A program made the position numbers and the translations under genes. Positions 12,350 through 24,726 of a stretch of DNA of 64,000 nt are shown piece by piece (positions within the stretch are counted from its first letter, which is position 1; each line of letters starts with the position of its first letter). This stretch comes from Apostichopus japonicus. Its lineage: Eukaryota; Echinodermata; Holothuroidea; Aspidochirotida; Stichopodidae. The DNA is taken from contig NC_092578.1 of assembly GCF_037975245.1 (NCBI RefSeq), forward strand, positions 2,730,001 to 2,794,000, in the 5' to 3' direction. The notes below the pieces were generated by a model. It had not been told where the DNA came from. It did not search any database and saw nothing but the letters and a program-made list of their open reading frames with translations.

Positions 12350-15300
12350 AAGGACTCTAAGAATTGTTACGGGTATTTGCAGGGGTCCTTCCCTTGGGGC
12401 TTTAACAGAGCTAGAGTTGGGATTGTCTTGGGGTTCGATCACGTATAGCCTTGGACCAGGGCCCTGCTTGGACCTATAGGAGCTCATATACTTCACGTAT
12501 TTTTGTTATCTTTAATCTTTGAATGAAACCACAAGGTAATAAAATAACATGGAATGTAATTCAGTCCAATAGAATTGAATTAATTAGGGACAAAAGGGAT
12601 TAAAGAATCTTAGTGAAAATCGAAACGGTTTGTAACTCATTCTTACAAAGCAAAACTTAGATGATAAAATTGTGAAAATATGTTTTTTATGACTCTTGAT
12701 TTATATTAAGAATTCTTTGGATTTGGATTCGGTTTCGGGAGATTTTTATCATGCACAAAGGACGTAAGGAATAGTCAAACTTTACACACAAAACAAAAAC
12801 TAGTTAAAAAAGTTCAAAGACATGTGTGTTTAGTGCTACATTATCAAGTGTGTATTGTTTTCTTCAATCCCTTACAGGTATATGGAAAAAATCAAGACCT
12901 CTCAGTTTTGACCTTAACCCTGTCAATGGAACCGTAAGTCGTCTTCAAACACAACCATGACTTCGTTTCCTGTATAGTTTTATCTATCGGATACATCAGT
13001 CGAGCGTCTACTGTGGCACTATCAACTAAGGACAAAGTAAAACGTTTCTCAAAAGAAAGACCATTCCACACTGTTAGTCCAAAACATCATCAAAATACAC
13101 TCACCCCCGCCCCCCTTAGCTCGATATATTATTGAATAAATTAAATGTAACTATATCGCGAAACCCCAGATTCTTCCCTGGAGTGGATCAATGTAGGTGG
13201 TCTGAGGTGTCTTTCCTTGAAAAGTGATACTTTTAGAATCTCATGCTTGTATTTGACAATGTTCTCTGTATAGTTTAGATTATCTTCAAAAAAAGCACCT
13301 TTTCCCTTTTGAGAAATATGATTTATTCTCTGTGTTGCCTAATTTGCATATGATGTTCAGAACAGCTGTTGTCACTGTCGCTGGCTCTCGATGCCAAACC
13401 GCCCACTATCTGCACCATTTAATTTTGTATGAGAAATAAAACCTCATACAAAGGAAAGGTCCTTCACCTCTCGTTAAAATGTTTTATCCAAACTTTGAAA
13501 AGGAAAAAATAGAGAAAGACTTAAGGTTAGATTTGGCGTTTCATGTAGCTTGACAATCTGGTGGAACTAGGTGCGTGGAAGGATGGGGGGGGGGGGGGGA
13601 GCTTCGACCCAACGTGAAAAAACAACAAAAGCATTTTTTTATGTTACTATTATCTCAGATTTATGTAAATGCAAATTAAAATTGTCTGACAATTGAAAGG
13701 GATACTGAACAGTGAAATAATAAACCAATAACTATTATTATATACGCTTGAATTATTTCATTCGAGGAAAGGCAAAGAAGTGGGTGGGCTTGGGGGTGGG
13801 GTCCGGGTAGGGTTAGTGGTTTAATTAATGTAAGAATTACTATGGTTTCTACTTTTGGCTTTGTCTTCTTTTTTCAGAACATAACGATTATTCATAATGC
13901 TGTCCCGAAAACGGGGAGTCGGGCTTTGGAGTTATTGGTTCGTAAATTCACGTTCCGTTACAAGGATAAAATTAGATGTAAAAAAAGCTTTCCGGTAAGT
14001 CTCAAATGAAGAAGAATGCATTGATATTTTTTTTATTTTTTTTTATAAAATTATATGAAAAATGTGATCTAAGCTGTCTTTCTGTATGAAAACAATGAAA
14101 GAAAAAAGAACTTTGCAATTGCCCTAGACTAGATTTGATTTGGGATATCGATTGTATTCGTGGGTGAAGGATGGGGATGGGGGGCTGGGAGGGGGGAGGG
14201 AGAGAAAGTGTGTTAACTTTTTTCCGCTGGTTTACCCAATTAAAAATAAAAATATCATTCTTTCATGAGGAATCCAACTATAACTATAGAAATTTACGAC
14301 CGAAACATGAGGAAGCTATCTCCCAAAAATGTTTTAAATTAATGGCCTCATTTGTATTTTTGCATACGTCATTACTATTTAAAATATCAAAAGACAAATT
14401 TGATATTCCCTATTTCTTACCTTCCTGTGAACGCAAAGTTGGTGATAGAAAATATGTAGCAAAATTTCCACAACTTTATGATATCTTATCATATTATATA
14501 TATTTTTTAATTTTTATTGTACGAACAAAGCCTCAAATTACCATTTCCCCTGATAATTCGAATGAATTCCATTTACGGTAGAATTTCTATGTTAACATCA
14601 TATTTTTTATACAAAATATAATCCGGCTGGAATATAGCTATAACCCCTCAGTACTATTTTGTGCGGAAATGAGCATATTTAGATATCTAGGCCTATACCT
14701 AAGATCCCATGTTACTTCAATACTTCGTTTCCATGGATACGGTTTCATTGTTTACTGCATAATTCAAAGTTGCGTGCATATACCTTATAGTGATAATGAT
14801 AGTAAAGAATATCAGTCTCTTTGAAAGATGTATTGATGAATTTTAGACAGGGTCATTTCCATTTCGTGTAACCAGTATATTGACATACCTAGTAATTGTG
14901 AACTTCCTATAGCTAAGTCATGTGCCTGTTCCGAACAATGTTGATTAAACAAAGCTCATTATTAATGGACAGACTTTTAAAATCGGTAGGAATTTTCAAA
15001 GTATTACTTCCTGACATATGATTAGGTTGCATATAGAAGAATCATCAAATGTATCGAGGGTGTTAGTAATGTCTATTTATTTTTTTGGCATTTTTGACAT
15101 TTGCTTCAAATCACTTTTCTCTTTGGCTTTAACTAAAAAATACCAGATTTATTTTTAACGTTTTTGCTTTATTTCAGCCAGAAATAGCAGATAACAGCGA
15201 GAAAATAAATGAATTCGTCCAATCGCTAGAGCAGGGCTCATATCTAAGAGGACATTTTCCTTTTCAGTCATTCAGCGAAAGGTAGTACATGTCATTCTTA

Positions 15301-18300
15301 ATACTCAATTCACTGACCCATTGATGAATATATATATTTCTCAATGCCGAACCATATCCCTTCGCTTAAACATTAGTTTGCATACTCCATATGGAGGAGA
15401 GTGTGTGCACTGTCCGTGTGTGCGCGTGCGCGTGCGCGTGCGCGCGTGTGTGTTTAAATGTGCACTTATTTTGCATTCAAACTGAGGAATTGAACAAAGG
15501 AATTCCAAGTCCTCTCTATTGTTGTGTTTATTGTTTATAAGGTTGTGTAGGGGAATGTGGGGGGGGGGGGTGCATGTGGGGTACCAAATTAAAGCTGAAA
15601 AATAAACCCATCTGCATGGCTCGATGCATTAGTTGTTCACAACGGAATGCCAATGCAATAGAGTAAGGAAGCCAACATAAGCTCGTTAAATATCATATTA
15701 TGTGGGATCGTTGATACCCAATGGCAATCTCTTCGATAAAGCATTCAGAGAATTAAGAGGCAGGCATGCAATAGTCGCACCCATTCTTGAAACAGGGCAA
15801 CGCCACTCAACTTCCACATACCGAAAACGACGATTTTCGAGCCAGAATTTCAAATCCACGGAAGAATCCACCCAATAACACTGCAGAGTAGCAATTTAAT
15901 TAATTTGGTATATACAAACATTTTTGAAGAAAAAAATTTTTGGTTCCAGCTTCAAATCAGCACTTTGTCCTTTCTATGATATGATTTATAAATTTCTGAC
16001 CATATAGGTTATTTAACATGGTAATTATTCTACATATAGGCTATTATCATATTTATCACTAACTGCTACGTTCAAATTGACATTATTAAGTCATAAATAT
16101 GATTTATTTATCCTTTTTTCCTTCTTCTTCTTTAGTGATGTCAACGTAGCGTACATAAATATTGTGAGGCCTCCGATAGAACGTCTTCAGTCGAATTATT
16201 ACTTTGATTTATATGGAGATGGGGAATCGAATCCACAGAATAATGCTGTTTATCACCAGCCAGTGAGTCTTAGAACTGATGATTAAAACAAAGGATGAAT
16301 TTAGACATAGTTTTTTTTTGTACATGTTGTAAAGCAATCCCTCCCACTCCCCCATCCCCTCCCCCTCCCCTCATGGTACCCTACATGACTATATTGCCTT
16401 GTTTATTGTCCGCCCCCCCCCCAAAAAAAAACAAAACACAATGAACAACCGAAACGTTCTTCCAAATACTGCAAAGTACTCCACGCGCACTACAATACTG
16501 CGCATTTGCAGGCAAATGCAGTTCTAGTTGTAACTGGATTTTGTAAAGTTGGTATAGGTATGTGGATTGACATAGAGTGATTGTGTGTGATTAGTCTCTT
16601 ATAACAGTTGAAGATACATGCAGATCAGTTCCAGTTTGATGCCATTATCAACACTTTCAACTTTTACTGCTTATTTACAAGAAAGAAATATATTTCGCTA
16701 AACCGCTTCATCTCCATGCATCTTTGTCAATATTGGTCTGGTCTCTCTTCTCTCGCAGACTATCGACGAATGCATCAAGAATGATGTTTGTTTCCGCAAA
16801 GTCTATTCATACTACAGAGGATCAACTTTGAAGACATTTTGTGGTCATGATATCAGATGCACGTGAGTTCAATGGCAAACTTGCGTAAATTGTGCGTTTG
16901 GTTTTGTTCTCGACATTCATGTAAAGACACGTGATCTCTTCGCATGTGTTCATATGAATAATTACATTCATGTAATGCAGCGTCGAAGCTGTCGAGACTG
17001 GCAGAAGAAAAATGTCACGTTTCACTAAAACTGCTATAATGATATTAATTTCTAATAAGATTCAATGTTTATTCTGGATATGAATAATTCATACATCAAT
17101 GACGTATGACGATAATGTAGCTTTGCATAACAATATATAGAAGTGAAACATATACGCAATCGTGAACCTGATACTTCATGTGACAGAGAATGAATACTAT
17201 ATAAGTTTTTCCTCTTGAGAGGTTATTGTGATTTACATGAGCTACGACAAACTATAAACGGTGGCTTGTTGCTTTGTCATTATGCAACGTCCTGGTGCGG
17301 CGCGGAAATGAATCTCTATAGTTTCCCGTATAGGTTTTCTTTATGTTCATATTTTAGACTTGCTCTATGTAAATTAATAAACAAACGTGTCACTGAATGA
17401 GCTTTTCCATTTTAGTCTGCAACCGCCTTTTTTCATTATCTATTGTATCACGTGCATAGTATACATCGACTCATTAAGTGCCATATAGTGTCAATGTGTG
17501 TGTGTGTTTTCTAATAGCCCTATCAGTACATAGTAACATACGTGACATGGTTTTACCATGTCATGTTTTCTCTTGTCACGTATGTCATCTAGTCTACGGT
17601 TCCTTTCTAATGTATCTGACATGTGATTTATGTTATCATTCCCGACCCTGTCAGTTGGAGACATGTGTCTTATGACTTCATTGTCCGATACAAAGTCATG
17701 TGCAAAAAAAATGTTAAAACATAGTTTAAAAAAATAATAAATAATAACACATATGTGCCCCAACGAAGCTGTTCTAGGTGGCACCGTGCGACATTATTCT
17801 CTTATCACAGAATATCCTACATGTGCTTATGCGCCATAAGCATATTGCCCTGTTTGCCATACTTTACTGTTCTGTGGTGCCTATACTGTTTCATTAGTGT
17901 TATATTTTTCACTGTCTCCTCACAATGTGGTCATGCATGCATGCCACTTACCTCTCGAGTGGGATGGTACGCAGGGGCGGACTGCGTCTTAAAACCGGCC
18001 CGGGCATTTTCCACCTAGACTGGCCCATTATTAATTGATATGCTACTTACATAGTGATCGCCGTCCTGGGGGAGGGGTCTAAGGGGAGGGGTACCCCCTC
18101 CCCATTGATATTTTTTAGAAGTTAAGGAATGCCTAGATGCAAAATGGTGCTATGTTTCTCAATTTTGTAGGTCACAATAAAACTTCAAAAATGACCCAAA
18201 AATAATTTACTAGAAGCAATACCTGATTAAACTGAGGTAAGTTAAGAACGTAAAGAAAAATAGACAAAATATATGTTTTAGACTGGATTTTATTTAGTTT

Positions 18301-19680
18301 TTCAAGCATTTTGTGACAACATACTTGAAAAAAAAACCTAAATAAAATCCATTAGCACGGACGGGTTGCCAATATAGCACGTTCTTTTGTTAAGAACTAA
18401 CAGACTAACGAACATGGTGATTTCATGAGCTGATTCCCACAGTTAAAAATATATTTCTACGCAGCCCGTCTGTATTCTATTTACTACTGAGAAAATGGGC
18501 TGTAATTTTTACAAGGCTCCCCAGCCCACCGGGCCACCGGCCCACGGGAATTGCCCAAATGCCCGTGTGGCCAGTCCGCCACTGATGGTACGGTATACTA
18601 TCATACGATTCCTCTGTCAGGGGTGGGGGGGGGGGGGGGGGTTAAGGCTATAGTGTTCTATGGGTCCTTTGCAAAGTTCGTAGTATATACGCAGTTATCT
18701 CTCTGCCAATGCTACACGAGTGTCACCACTTGCCCAGTCGGTGATGGAATGTGTGTAATAGTTCCCTTTGTCCGCCGTGCACACTTGGAGCCATTCTCTC
18801 AGTACCCCTGGCAGTTACCATGCTTTTCCTCAGTTTAACGCCAGTCACTGGAACCCTAATGGCATGAATCCAATACCAGTAGTATCAGACGTGGTGTACG
18901 GTCATGTGTTTCATAAGTCCCATGTCATTACGTACCATGCATTACATGTACACGATTGAAATCGTAGGATTATCCTGATGATGTCATACGCTTATTCGCT
19001 GTAAGTGAGGCTGAGTGTGCCAGAATGTTGCACGTAAAGTAAACAAAAAGTCTTTTTTTTTATTGTTGGTCATTTTACTATTCCATTTCTTTTCTTATAT
19101 TAGTAAAAATACCAGATGGACTTTAGAAAGAGCAAAGGAAAATAGCCGCAAATATCTCATGATCGGTTTAACTACCCAATGGAGTACCACTGTCCGTGTC
19201 TTGGAAATTCTTTTACCAGATCTGCTTAATGGCTTGTCAACTTTAATGTTAGAAGAAAGGGAAAAAGGTTGGTTTCGAGAAATTATATTACTTTTGGTTT
19301 TCAATTAATTGATCATTGATGTAATTAAACAGGAAATCACGAATACATTTAACTTAATCAGCCCTACGATGTTCCACCACCCTTCAATATAAACCGTCAC
19401 GAGAAAATAAATAAACACAACCAGAGTGTTACTATAGTTTCGGAGATCTTTGTTTGTTTGTTTAATTGAGTTTCTTTATTTTTCCTCAACAGCCAAATCG
19501 ACATTTCGAACAGCCAAGAAAATCCCTCTGAAGAATGAAACTCTTGAATTTCTTAAACGTGACATGAGCTTGGAGAATGAATTCTACCAGTTTGTTCAAG
19601 AAGGATTTGAAACAGCCACAAGGTTATTACTGAGGAATAGAACGACTGTAGAAAGAAATGAACTGTTACGTCATATATAA
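10492..19680 (+). CDS. Uronyl/heparan 2-O-sulfotransferase-like protein (8 exons)
   Basis: Likely a Golgi type II membrane enzyme that transfers sulfate from PAPS to the 2-O position of uronic acid in glycosaminoglycans (Sulfotransfer_2 family). Exons: 10492-10705, 12878-12933, 13878-13994, 15178-15281, 16136-16262, 16759-16862, 19104-19267, 19493-19680. All junctions are GT-AG and in phase, giving 357 residues (HS2ST is ~356, UST ~406). A membrane anchor lies at ~29-45. The 5'-phosphosulfate loop is VPKTGSRALELL (from V99). His155 in RGHF matches the catalytic histidine. The 3'-phosphate motif is INIVRPPIERLQSNYYF (R175, S183). Four cysteines (211, 217, 234, 240) match the family pattern DEC...C...FCGH...C. 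ENEFYQFV near the C terminus also fits. WTLERAK and SNYYF lean toward UST. Oddities: RPP replaces the usual RDP, and the acidic EELED stretch is absent. It could be a lineage-specific paralog. The true start may be Met14 (10531), which has a better context (ATGG). Confidence 0.9.
12258..12343. repeat. (TA)n microsatellite in sulfotransferase intron 1
   Basis: About 85 bp of TA, interrupted once by GGCC. Confidence 0.92.
12878..12933 (+). CDS. Sulfotransferase exon 2: lumenal stem
   Basis: Acceptor cccttacag, donor ACC|gtaagt. Encodes WKKSRPLSFDLNPVNGT with an N-glycosylation sequon (N88-G-T). Phase 1 in, phase 0 out. Confidence 0.85.
13878..13994 (+). CDS. Sulfotransferase exon 3: PAPS 5'-phosphosulfate loop
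   Basis: Acceptor ttttttcag, donor CCG|gtaagt. Encodes the catalytic loop HNAVPKTGSRALELLVRKF. Phase 0 at both ends, 39 codons. Confidence 0.92.
15178..15281 (+). CDS. Sulfotransferase exon 4: catalytic histidine region
   Basis: Acceptor tttatttcag, donor GAAAG|gtagta (phase 2). Encodes YLRGHFPFQSFSE. His155 aligns with the second histidine of the HGHV motif of HS2ST; the first histidine is Arg here. Confidence 0.9.
15413..15453. repeat. Alternating GT/GC tract in sulfotransferase intron 4
   Basis: GTGTGCGCGTGCGCGTGCGC and further GCGCGTGTGTGT, an alternating purine-pyrimidine stretch of about 40 bp. Confidence 0.85.
16136..16262 (+). CDS. Sulfotransferase exon 5: 3'-phosphate binding motif
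   Basis: Acceptor cttctttag, donor CCA|gtgagt. Encodes VAYINIVRPPIERLQSNYYF. Arg175 and Ser183 fit the PAPS 3'-phosphate contacts. The family's usual RDP is RPP. Confidence 0.92.
16759..16862 (+). CDS. Sulfotransferase exon 6: cysteine-rich segment
   Basis: Acceptor ctctcgcag, donor AC|gtgagt (phase 2). Contains TIDEC and TFCGHDIRC. The four cysteines match the spacing pattern of HS2ST/UST. Confidence 0.9.
17972..18584. mobile_element. hAT-type MITE inside sulfotransferase intron 6
   Basis: The left end is CAGGGGCGGACTG and the right end CAGTCCGCCACTG, inverted with one mismatch in 13. The 8-bp target-site duplication ATGGTACG is perfect (17964-17971 and 18585-18592). The interior (613 bp) has GC-rich arms with GCCCGGGCATTT inverted as AAATGCCCGTGTGG near the other end, and no transposase. 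The termini resemble those of the element at 2343 but the body differs. Confidence 0.88.
19104..19267 (+). CDS. Sulfotransferase exon 7
   Basis: Acceptor ttatattag, donor AAAG|gttggt (phase 1). Encodes TRWTLERAKENSRKYLMIGL, matching the W-x-L-E-R-A-K helix and the VG(V/I) strand of 2-O-sulfotransferases. The following acidic EELED stretch of the family is replaced by TTQWSTTVRVLE. Confidence 0.9.
19493..19680 (+). CDS. Sulfotransferase exon 8: C terminus and stop
   Basis: Acceptor ttcctcaacag, phase 1 in. Encodes KKIPLKNETLEFLKRD and then LENEFYQFVQEGF, matching the MENEFYEFA motif of HS2ST. The stop is TAA at 19678-19680. Confidence 0.92.
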
Positions 19681-19696
19681 TATACTCAACAATATA

Positions 19697-19702
19697 ATTA
19701 AA
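19697..19702 (+). promoter_or_regulatory. Candidate poly(A) signal (ATTAAA)
   Basis: ATTAAA lies 17 bp after the sulfotransferase stop codon. If used, the 3' UTR would be only ~40 nt and would end before the minisatellite. In AT-rich DNA this hexamer can occur by chance. Confidence 0.4.
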
Positions 19703-19924
19703 TCTAAACGCAGGGTTGTGTTAATAAGTAGTTTTGATTTTTTCGATGGAGCTTAAGAAAGGGAGGGGCGGGGGGGGGGCAGGGTGTGGTATCCACACCC
19801 ACTGGATCCGTGCTTGCATAGAATGGTCAGAGGGATGCACTGTACAACACAACACAAAACGCTGCTTAATCTAACCATGAAAGGACTTCAAGGTCAGATA
19901 TTAATATTTTCAGATTTGTATACT

Positions 19925-20720
19925 CGTATACTCATTCCAATGGGCATTCTGATTGTACTCATACTGTTGTACTCATTCTCATACTGTTGTACTTGTACTC
20001 ATATGGTTGTACTTGTACTCATACTGTTGTGCTCATTCTCATACTGTTGTACTTGTACTCATGCTGTTGTGCTCATACTCACGCTGTTGTACTCGTACTC
20101 ATACTGTTGTACTCATTCTCATACTGTTGTACTTGTACTCATATGGTTGTACTTGTACTCATACTGTTGTTCTCGTACTCATACTGTTGTACTTGTACTC
20201 ATGCTGTTGTGCTCATACTCACGCTGTTGTACTCGTACTCATACTGTTGTATTCGTACTCATGATGCTGTACTTGTACTCATGTTGTTGTACTCGTACTC
20301 ATACTGTTGTACTCCGTACTCATACTGTTGTATTCGTACTTATGCTGTTGTACTCGTACTCATGCTGTTGTACTCGTACTCATACTGTTGTGCTCATTCT
20401 CATACTGTTGTACTCGTACTTATGCTGTTGTACTCGTACTCATACTGTTGTGCTCATTCTCATACTGTTGTACTAGTACTTATGCTGTTGTACTCGTACT
20501 CATGCTGTTGTGCTTGTTCCCATACTGCTGTACTCGTACTAATGCTATTATACTCATACTGTTGTATTCTTACTCATACTGTTATAATCTTACTCATACT
20601 GGTGTAATCTTACTCATGATGTTGTACTCGTACTGTTATATTCGTACCCATGTTGTTGTACTCGTACTCATACTGTTGTACTCGTACTGATGCTGTTGTA
20701 CTTGTACCCATGCTGTTCCT
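19925..20720. repeat. 20-bp minisatellite, ~40 copies
   Basis: The unit is close to TGTTGTACTCGTACTCATAC. Variants swap TCGTACTC, TTGTACTC and TCATTCTC. The array keeps several long plus-strand frames open (up to 230 codons) because the unit rarely makes a stop in any register. The encoded Tyr/Cys/Thr-rich repeats have no start context or splice support and I do not regard them as protein. Confidence 0.9.
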
Positions 20721-21602
20721 GGTTGCAATTTTGCAATTTTATGTCCATTTCTAATGTAATATCCGACTATGGTACAACTTGACAACTTATATGCAAAATA
20801 CTTCGAAGTGAAATGAACATTCAATCTATTCTTATATTCTATAGATTGGTCAATATTGAAATCGATAAATAAAATAAATAAGGTTAAATTGCCAATTTAT
20901 GAAAATGTATCCAATGTTGACAGTATGTATACTTAATAACGATGTTTAGTGACAATACGATTGATTACAATAGAATTTTGTTTTTAGTTTTTGTTTTGTT
21001 TACTTGTAGGCTACTCATACTCAAGCTGTTGAACGCGCACTACAAGTTTTGCCCAACACACAGTTTAAAAGATAGCCTACAATAAAAAAAATATTTAAAA
21101 AATCATATTTTATCCCAAATGTTGCTTCGTTTATCATACTTATCAGGTGAAGATAAATACAACAGAGAAAAAGACCCAACAACAGAGAAATATATAAAAC
21201 ATTAACTTTCATAATATATGACCAAAGAGACAAATATAAAAATATTAACTTTAATAATATGTGACCAAATATGCCAAAATTGTAATAAAAGAATAGACAC
21301 AGGTATATAAACTCACCCAGTTCTAGTCAGGTTTGAAAGGAACATAATCCGAGGGAAGTTTCTTTCCTGACATTACACTTACAAAGGTAAACAACAAACA
21401 GTATATCGTCAAGACAGGCTGCGACAACATTCCAAGCGAAATAGGGTATATTATAAATCCATGTTTAATGTGTTGTTTTTCTTTTCTTTTTGAAGAAAAG
21501 TCCATTACAGATCAAGCTAGTGTAAACGAAAGTTAAAGTTATTTCATCGGAATGATAGACACTCCGTTTTTGAATCCACGTACATCAGTACATTGATATA
21601 TA

Positions 21603-21736
21603 TATTTTTTTAAGGAAAAGTCGCCGAGGAAAGAACCTGGGCACGAACCAAACTACCGAACGGTGTGCATCACCATTCCCATCGAAAGGGAACAGATATA
21701 CTACACAACATCTTAGCCAAAAGGCCGAGAAGCGAT
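21603..21736 (-). mobile_element. U2-snRNA-headed SINE, copy 1 (internally deleted)
   Basis: Read on the minus strand from 21736, it starts ATCGCTTCTCGGCCTTTTGG, the 5' end of U2 snRNA, continues through GTGTAGTAT and TCTGTTCCC, and ends in the hairpin-like CCCAGGTTCTTTCCT and an A-run. About 58 bp found in the other two copies (between CACACC and GGTAGTTTGG) is missing. No clear target-site duplication is seen. Confidence 0.8.
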
Positions 21737-21986
21737 ACTATGCGCTGTTCAAGCTGGTTAATTGTGTATACCTGCATGAGAGCGTGTTATGGAGCAGTCA
21801 TTCACTGTTTCCTAATAGTTACGTAATCAAAAGAGAAACATCCGAATAACGGAACAAAGAAAGTGACATTCTTTACATGATAAGTTTACACCATAAGATA
21901 TTCCCTTTATAGGTTTAATTAAAGAAAGCTGGGCGGTTGGGTAAGTTGGAATTTTATCAATGAAATAGAATGTGGTAATCGAAAAG

Positions 21987-22262
21987 TCAACGCGGAAGGT
22001 TATCAGAAAAAGCCCCAAAGTTATATGCTAGAAAGTCACAAAGTATAGCTAGTTTGTCTCGAACTTGAAGAAGCATTTCACTGAAACTCTCAAAGCGAGT
22101 CCCTTCAGTGATTTCATTGTCAAACTTCACCCTCGCAATGTCGATAGGAATATTTGGTGAATAATTGTGTGATCCTTCAGGAAAGCACTTTTGCAAACCT
22201 GTCGTATGTTTAAAAAAATCTAAAAGTTTGAACCAAAAATAGCAAGGACCTCTAAGTGGCAT
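21987..22262 (-). CDS. Unrecognised open reading frame, 91 codons
   Basis: The translation has balanced composition for an AT-rich region, for example KCFPEGSHNYSPNIPIDIA and RFESFSEMLLQVRDKLAIL. I recognise no family. An acceptor-like ACAG precedes GTTTGCAAAAG within it, so it may be one exon of an unknown minus-strand gene downstream of the GPCR, a relic of a mobile element, or chance. No neighbouring exon could be linked. Confidence 0.2.
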   Translation of the reverse strand: MPLRGPCYFWFKLLDFFKHTTGLQKCFPEGSHNYSPNIPIDIARVKFDNEITEGTRFESFSEMLLQVRDKLAILCDFLAYNFGAFSDNLPR

Positions 22263-24726
22263 AACTATGATTATATTAATCTTAGTTTTTGCTTTGTCGT
22301 TTTGTTGTTGAAAGCGCTACAAAATCTTTTCTCGAAAAGTGAATTCTGCAAATACTAACAAGCTTATGCAACCAATGGAACCGAACTTCTGACAATTTAA
22401 ATTAATGTTGGCGTGATGTGCTCGGTTCTCTGTTTACACAAGTCAGAAACATTAAACTAAACTTGATAAAACTTGCTAAAGATTTTTCAACGGTGCTCCT
22501 TCAAGTTCCTGAACCGGTTTGAAGTATACTGGCAGATGCATGACCTAAATAGATCTTAAGAATAATGCAGAAAGACTATACCATTGCAATACAGGGATCT
22601 CGATACATGTGTGGGGGAGGGGATGGCGGGTGGTGGTGGTGGTGGTGGTGTCCATGCAGGAGACACACTAATGTTCATCAATACATATGTTAAAAGCAAA
22701 ACATTGCATTTTGGCAATTCTCTGTGGTTAAAAAGGTTAACAGTATAAGTTACATATATAGTGTACTTTATCGACTGAACGTTTCTCACTATACTTTACT
22801 GAAGATTTTCATTATTTTGTCAAGTTTCTATCCTTGACAAATATAATTTGTCCTTGTTTGATATTGTCTTCGTTACATATGCTGCTTGGCGTTATAAGTG
22901 AACCCTAACCAAACTCGGCTGGTAGGGGGAAAGGAAGGGCGTGGTTTCATTTCTTATACAATGCTTGAGCGACCACAACACACTAGCAATACCGTACGTA
23001 AATAGCATTTATAAGAAACCAATCGGCTGTGAAACCAATAAACAGGAATGATTCCGACATCAGGAATGAGATTGGTATTTACATCGTTTTTATTCATCTC
23101 ATAAAGTCAATTATACATTGTGAAATTCATGCGTATACTGTACATATTTTTCCGAAAACAAAAGAGAGAAATAATTTAGACAATTATTGTATAATGAACC
23201 ATAAACTGTTACAAAATCGCGTAAATTTAAATGTCATATTTACATCAGCAATAAACCATCATAGTTACACCCTATTTAAGGTGAGGGTTAAACATCTGTT
23301 GCTAAGAAAAGATTGTGTCGTTTTCATTCACAATGATGCAATCAGGTCTTATCTTAATCTATAAAATTTAGCATATACGTTTATATGCGTAGACTACACG
23401 TCAGGACGCATATAAAGACGCATAAGGCGTTGCACATGATAACGGTGAAAAGTGAAGTTTGGTACACTTAGAAATACTTATGGTAGATACGTTTATTATT
23501 CGCAGAACCGGTTCCAACCGTCATCTGCATGGCCCGTTGCTGTATGGTCTAATTATCTCAAGGAAGGCGTTTTTATGTGTAAATGTTACCTTACTTGTAA
23601 TTATTATTGAATCGTTTTAATTCCTTCTTAAGGCTAAAAAGTTTGCCTTTTCAATGTAAAAGAAGGTAAGCATTTAGAATTCCTTGTCTGATTTAAACTT
23701 CATCTATAGATGTCTGCTTTGTCCAATGTGTTAACATATAAGTAATGACGGGCTGCTAAAAGGGAACATTTCTTTAGCCATGCAGTATTTCTGCATTAAA
23801 GTTTTTCCTTGAAGCTTAGTTCATAGCGTAGCAGTTTCTTCTTTTCCCAATGCACATGTTTTTTTGGTCCATGAACTCGAATTCCCAGCCGACCCTTTCC
23901 CTCCCCTCCACCCCACCCCCACCCACCCCCACACAATCGAATTTTATAGAGCGAACAACATCGGGAAAGTTATTCAGTTAATCTCATTTTGATGGAGCAA
24001 TGCCTGTCCATACTTTCTCTTGATGTGTCATACATTTGTTGCACATTTTTAATTAATATTTGATTTGATATTTAAAAAATAATGGAAGTGATGTAACAGT
24101 ATTTATGTTAATTTCCTTTGACTTAGTGATATAATTGATGGGATGTGGCAACACTATATATGGGGATGTAGCAGGAGGAGGTGGGGAGAAGGTGTTTGGT
24201 TGGTATGAGAGGAGTGGGGGGGGGGGTGAGGGAGACTGGAAATATAAATAATTAAAAAAAGAGAGATCACCTTTGAATATAATATGTTAAATGAGAACTT
24301 AACTATAGGGTGCGATCAAGTTTTACAATAATCAAGGTACCGTAGCTTCTAACACGCGATTAGTGATAGGGACTGCCAAACTTAAGGCTCGATAGCTCAG
24401 CTGCTGTGAATCACGGGATCTGTTTTCCTCCGGTCATTGGATGAAATCCCGTTTTAGCCAATCATATCATTTCTCCTCAATATTTTGTTTATGATTTGCA
24501 TATATGTTAAATGATAATTATAAGAAAAAAAATAAATGAATGAAAGTGCACATAAAGTAATAGGAAACCTCAAATACTGCACAGAATATTGTCTTCCGTT
24601 TTTGTGTGTCATATCAACTGCACCACACTGTCCAAACTCTACCGCCACCACCAATCATCTCATATATCTTTCCTAATCTTATATACTGATTCTGCACTCA
24701 TAATGTTCCAACAAAACCCGTCGTAA

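Noticed and set aside
14171-14581. 136-codon plus-strand ORF in sulfotransferase intron 3
   Set aside because: No recognisable domain and low-complexity start (poly-G derived Gly run); lies between two well-supported exons that splice in phase without it.
19784-20690. ORFs of 103-230 codons rich in Tyr, Cys, Thr
   Set aside because: The 20-bp minisatellite lacks stops in several frames; no domain, codon bias or splice evidence.
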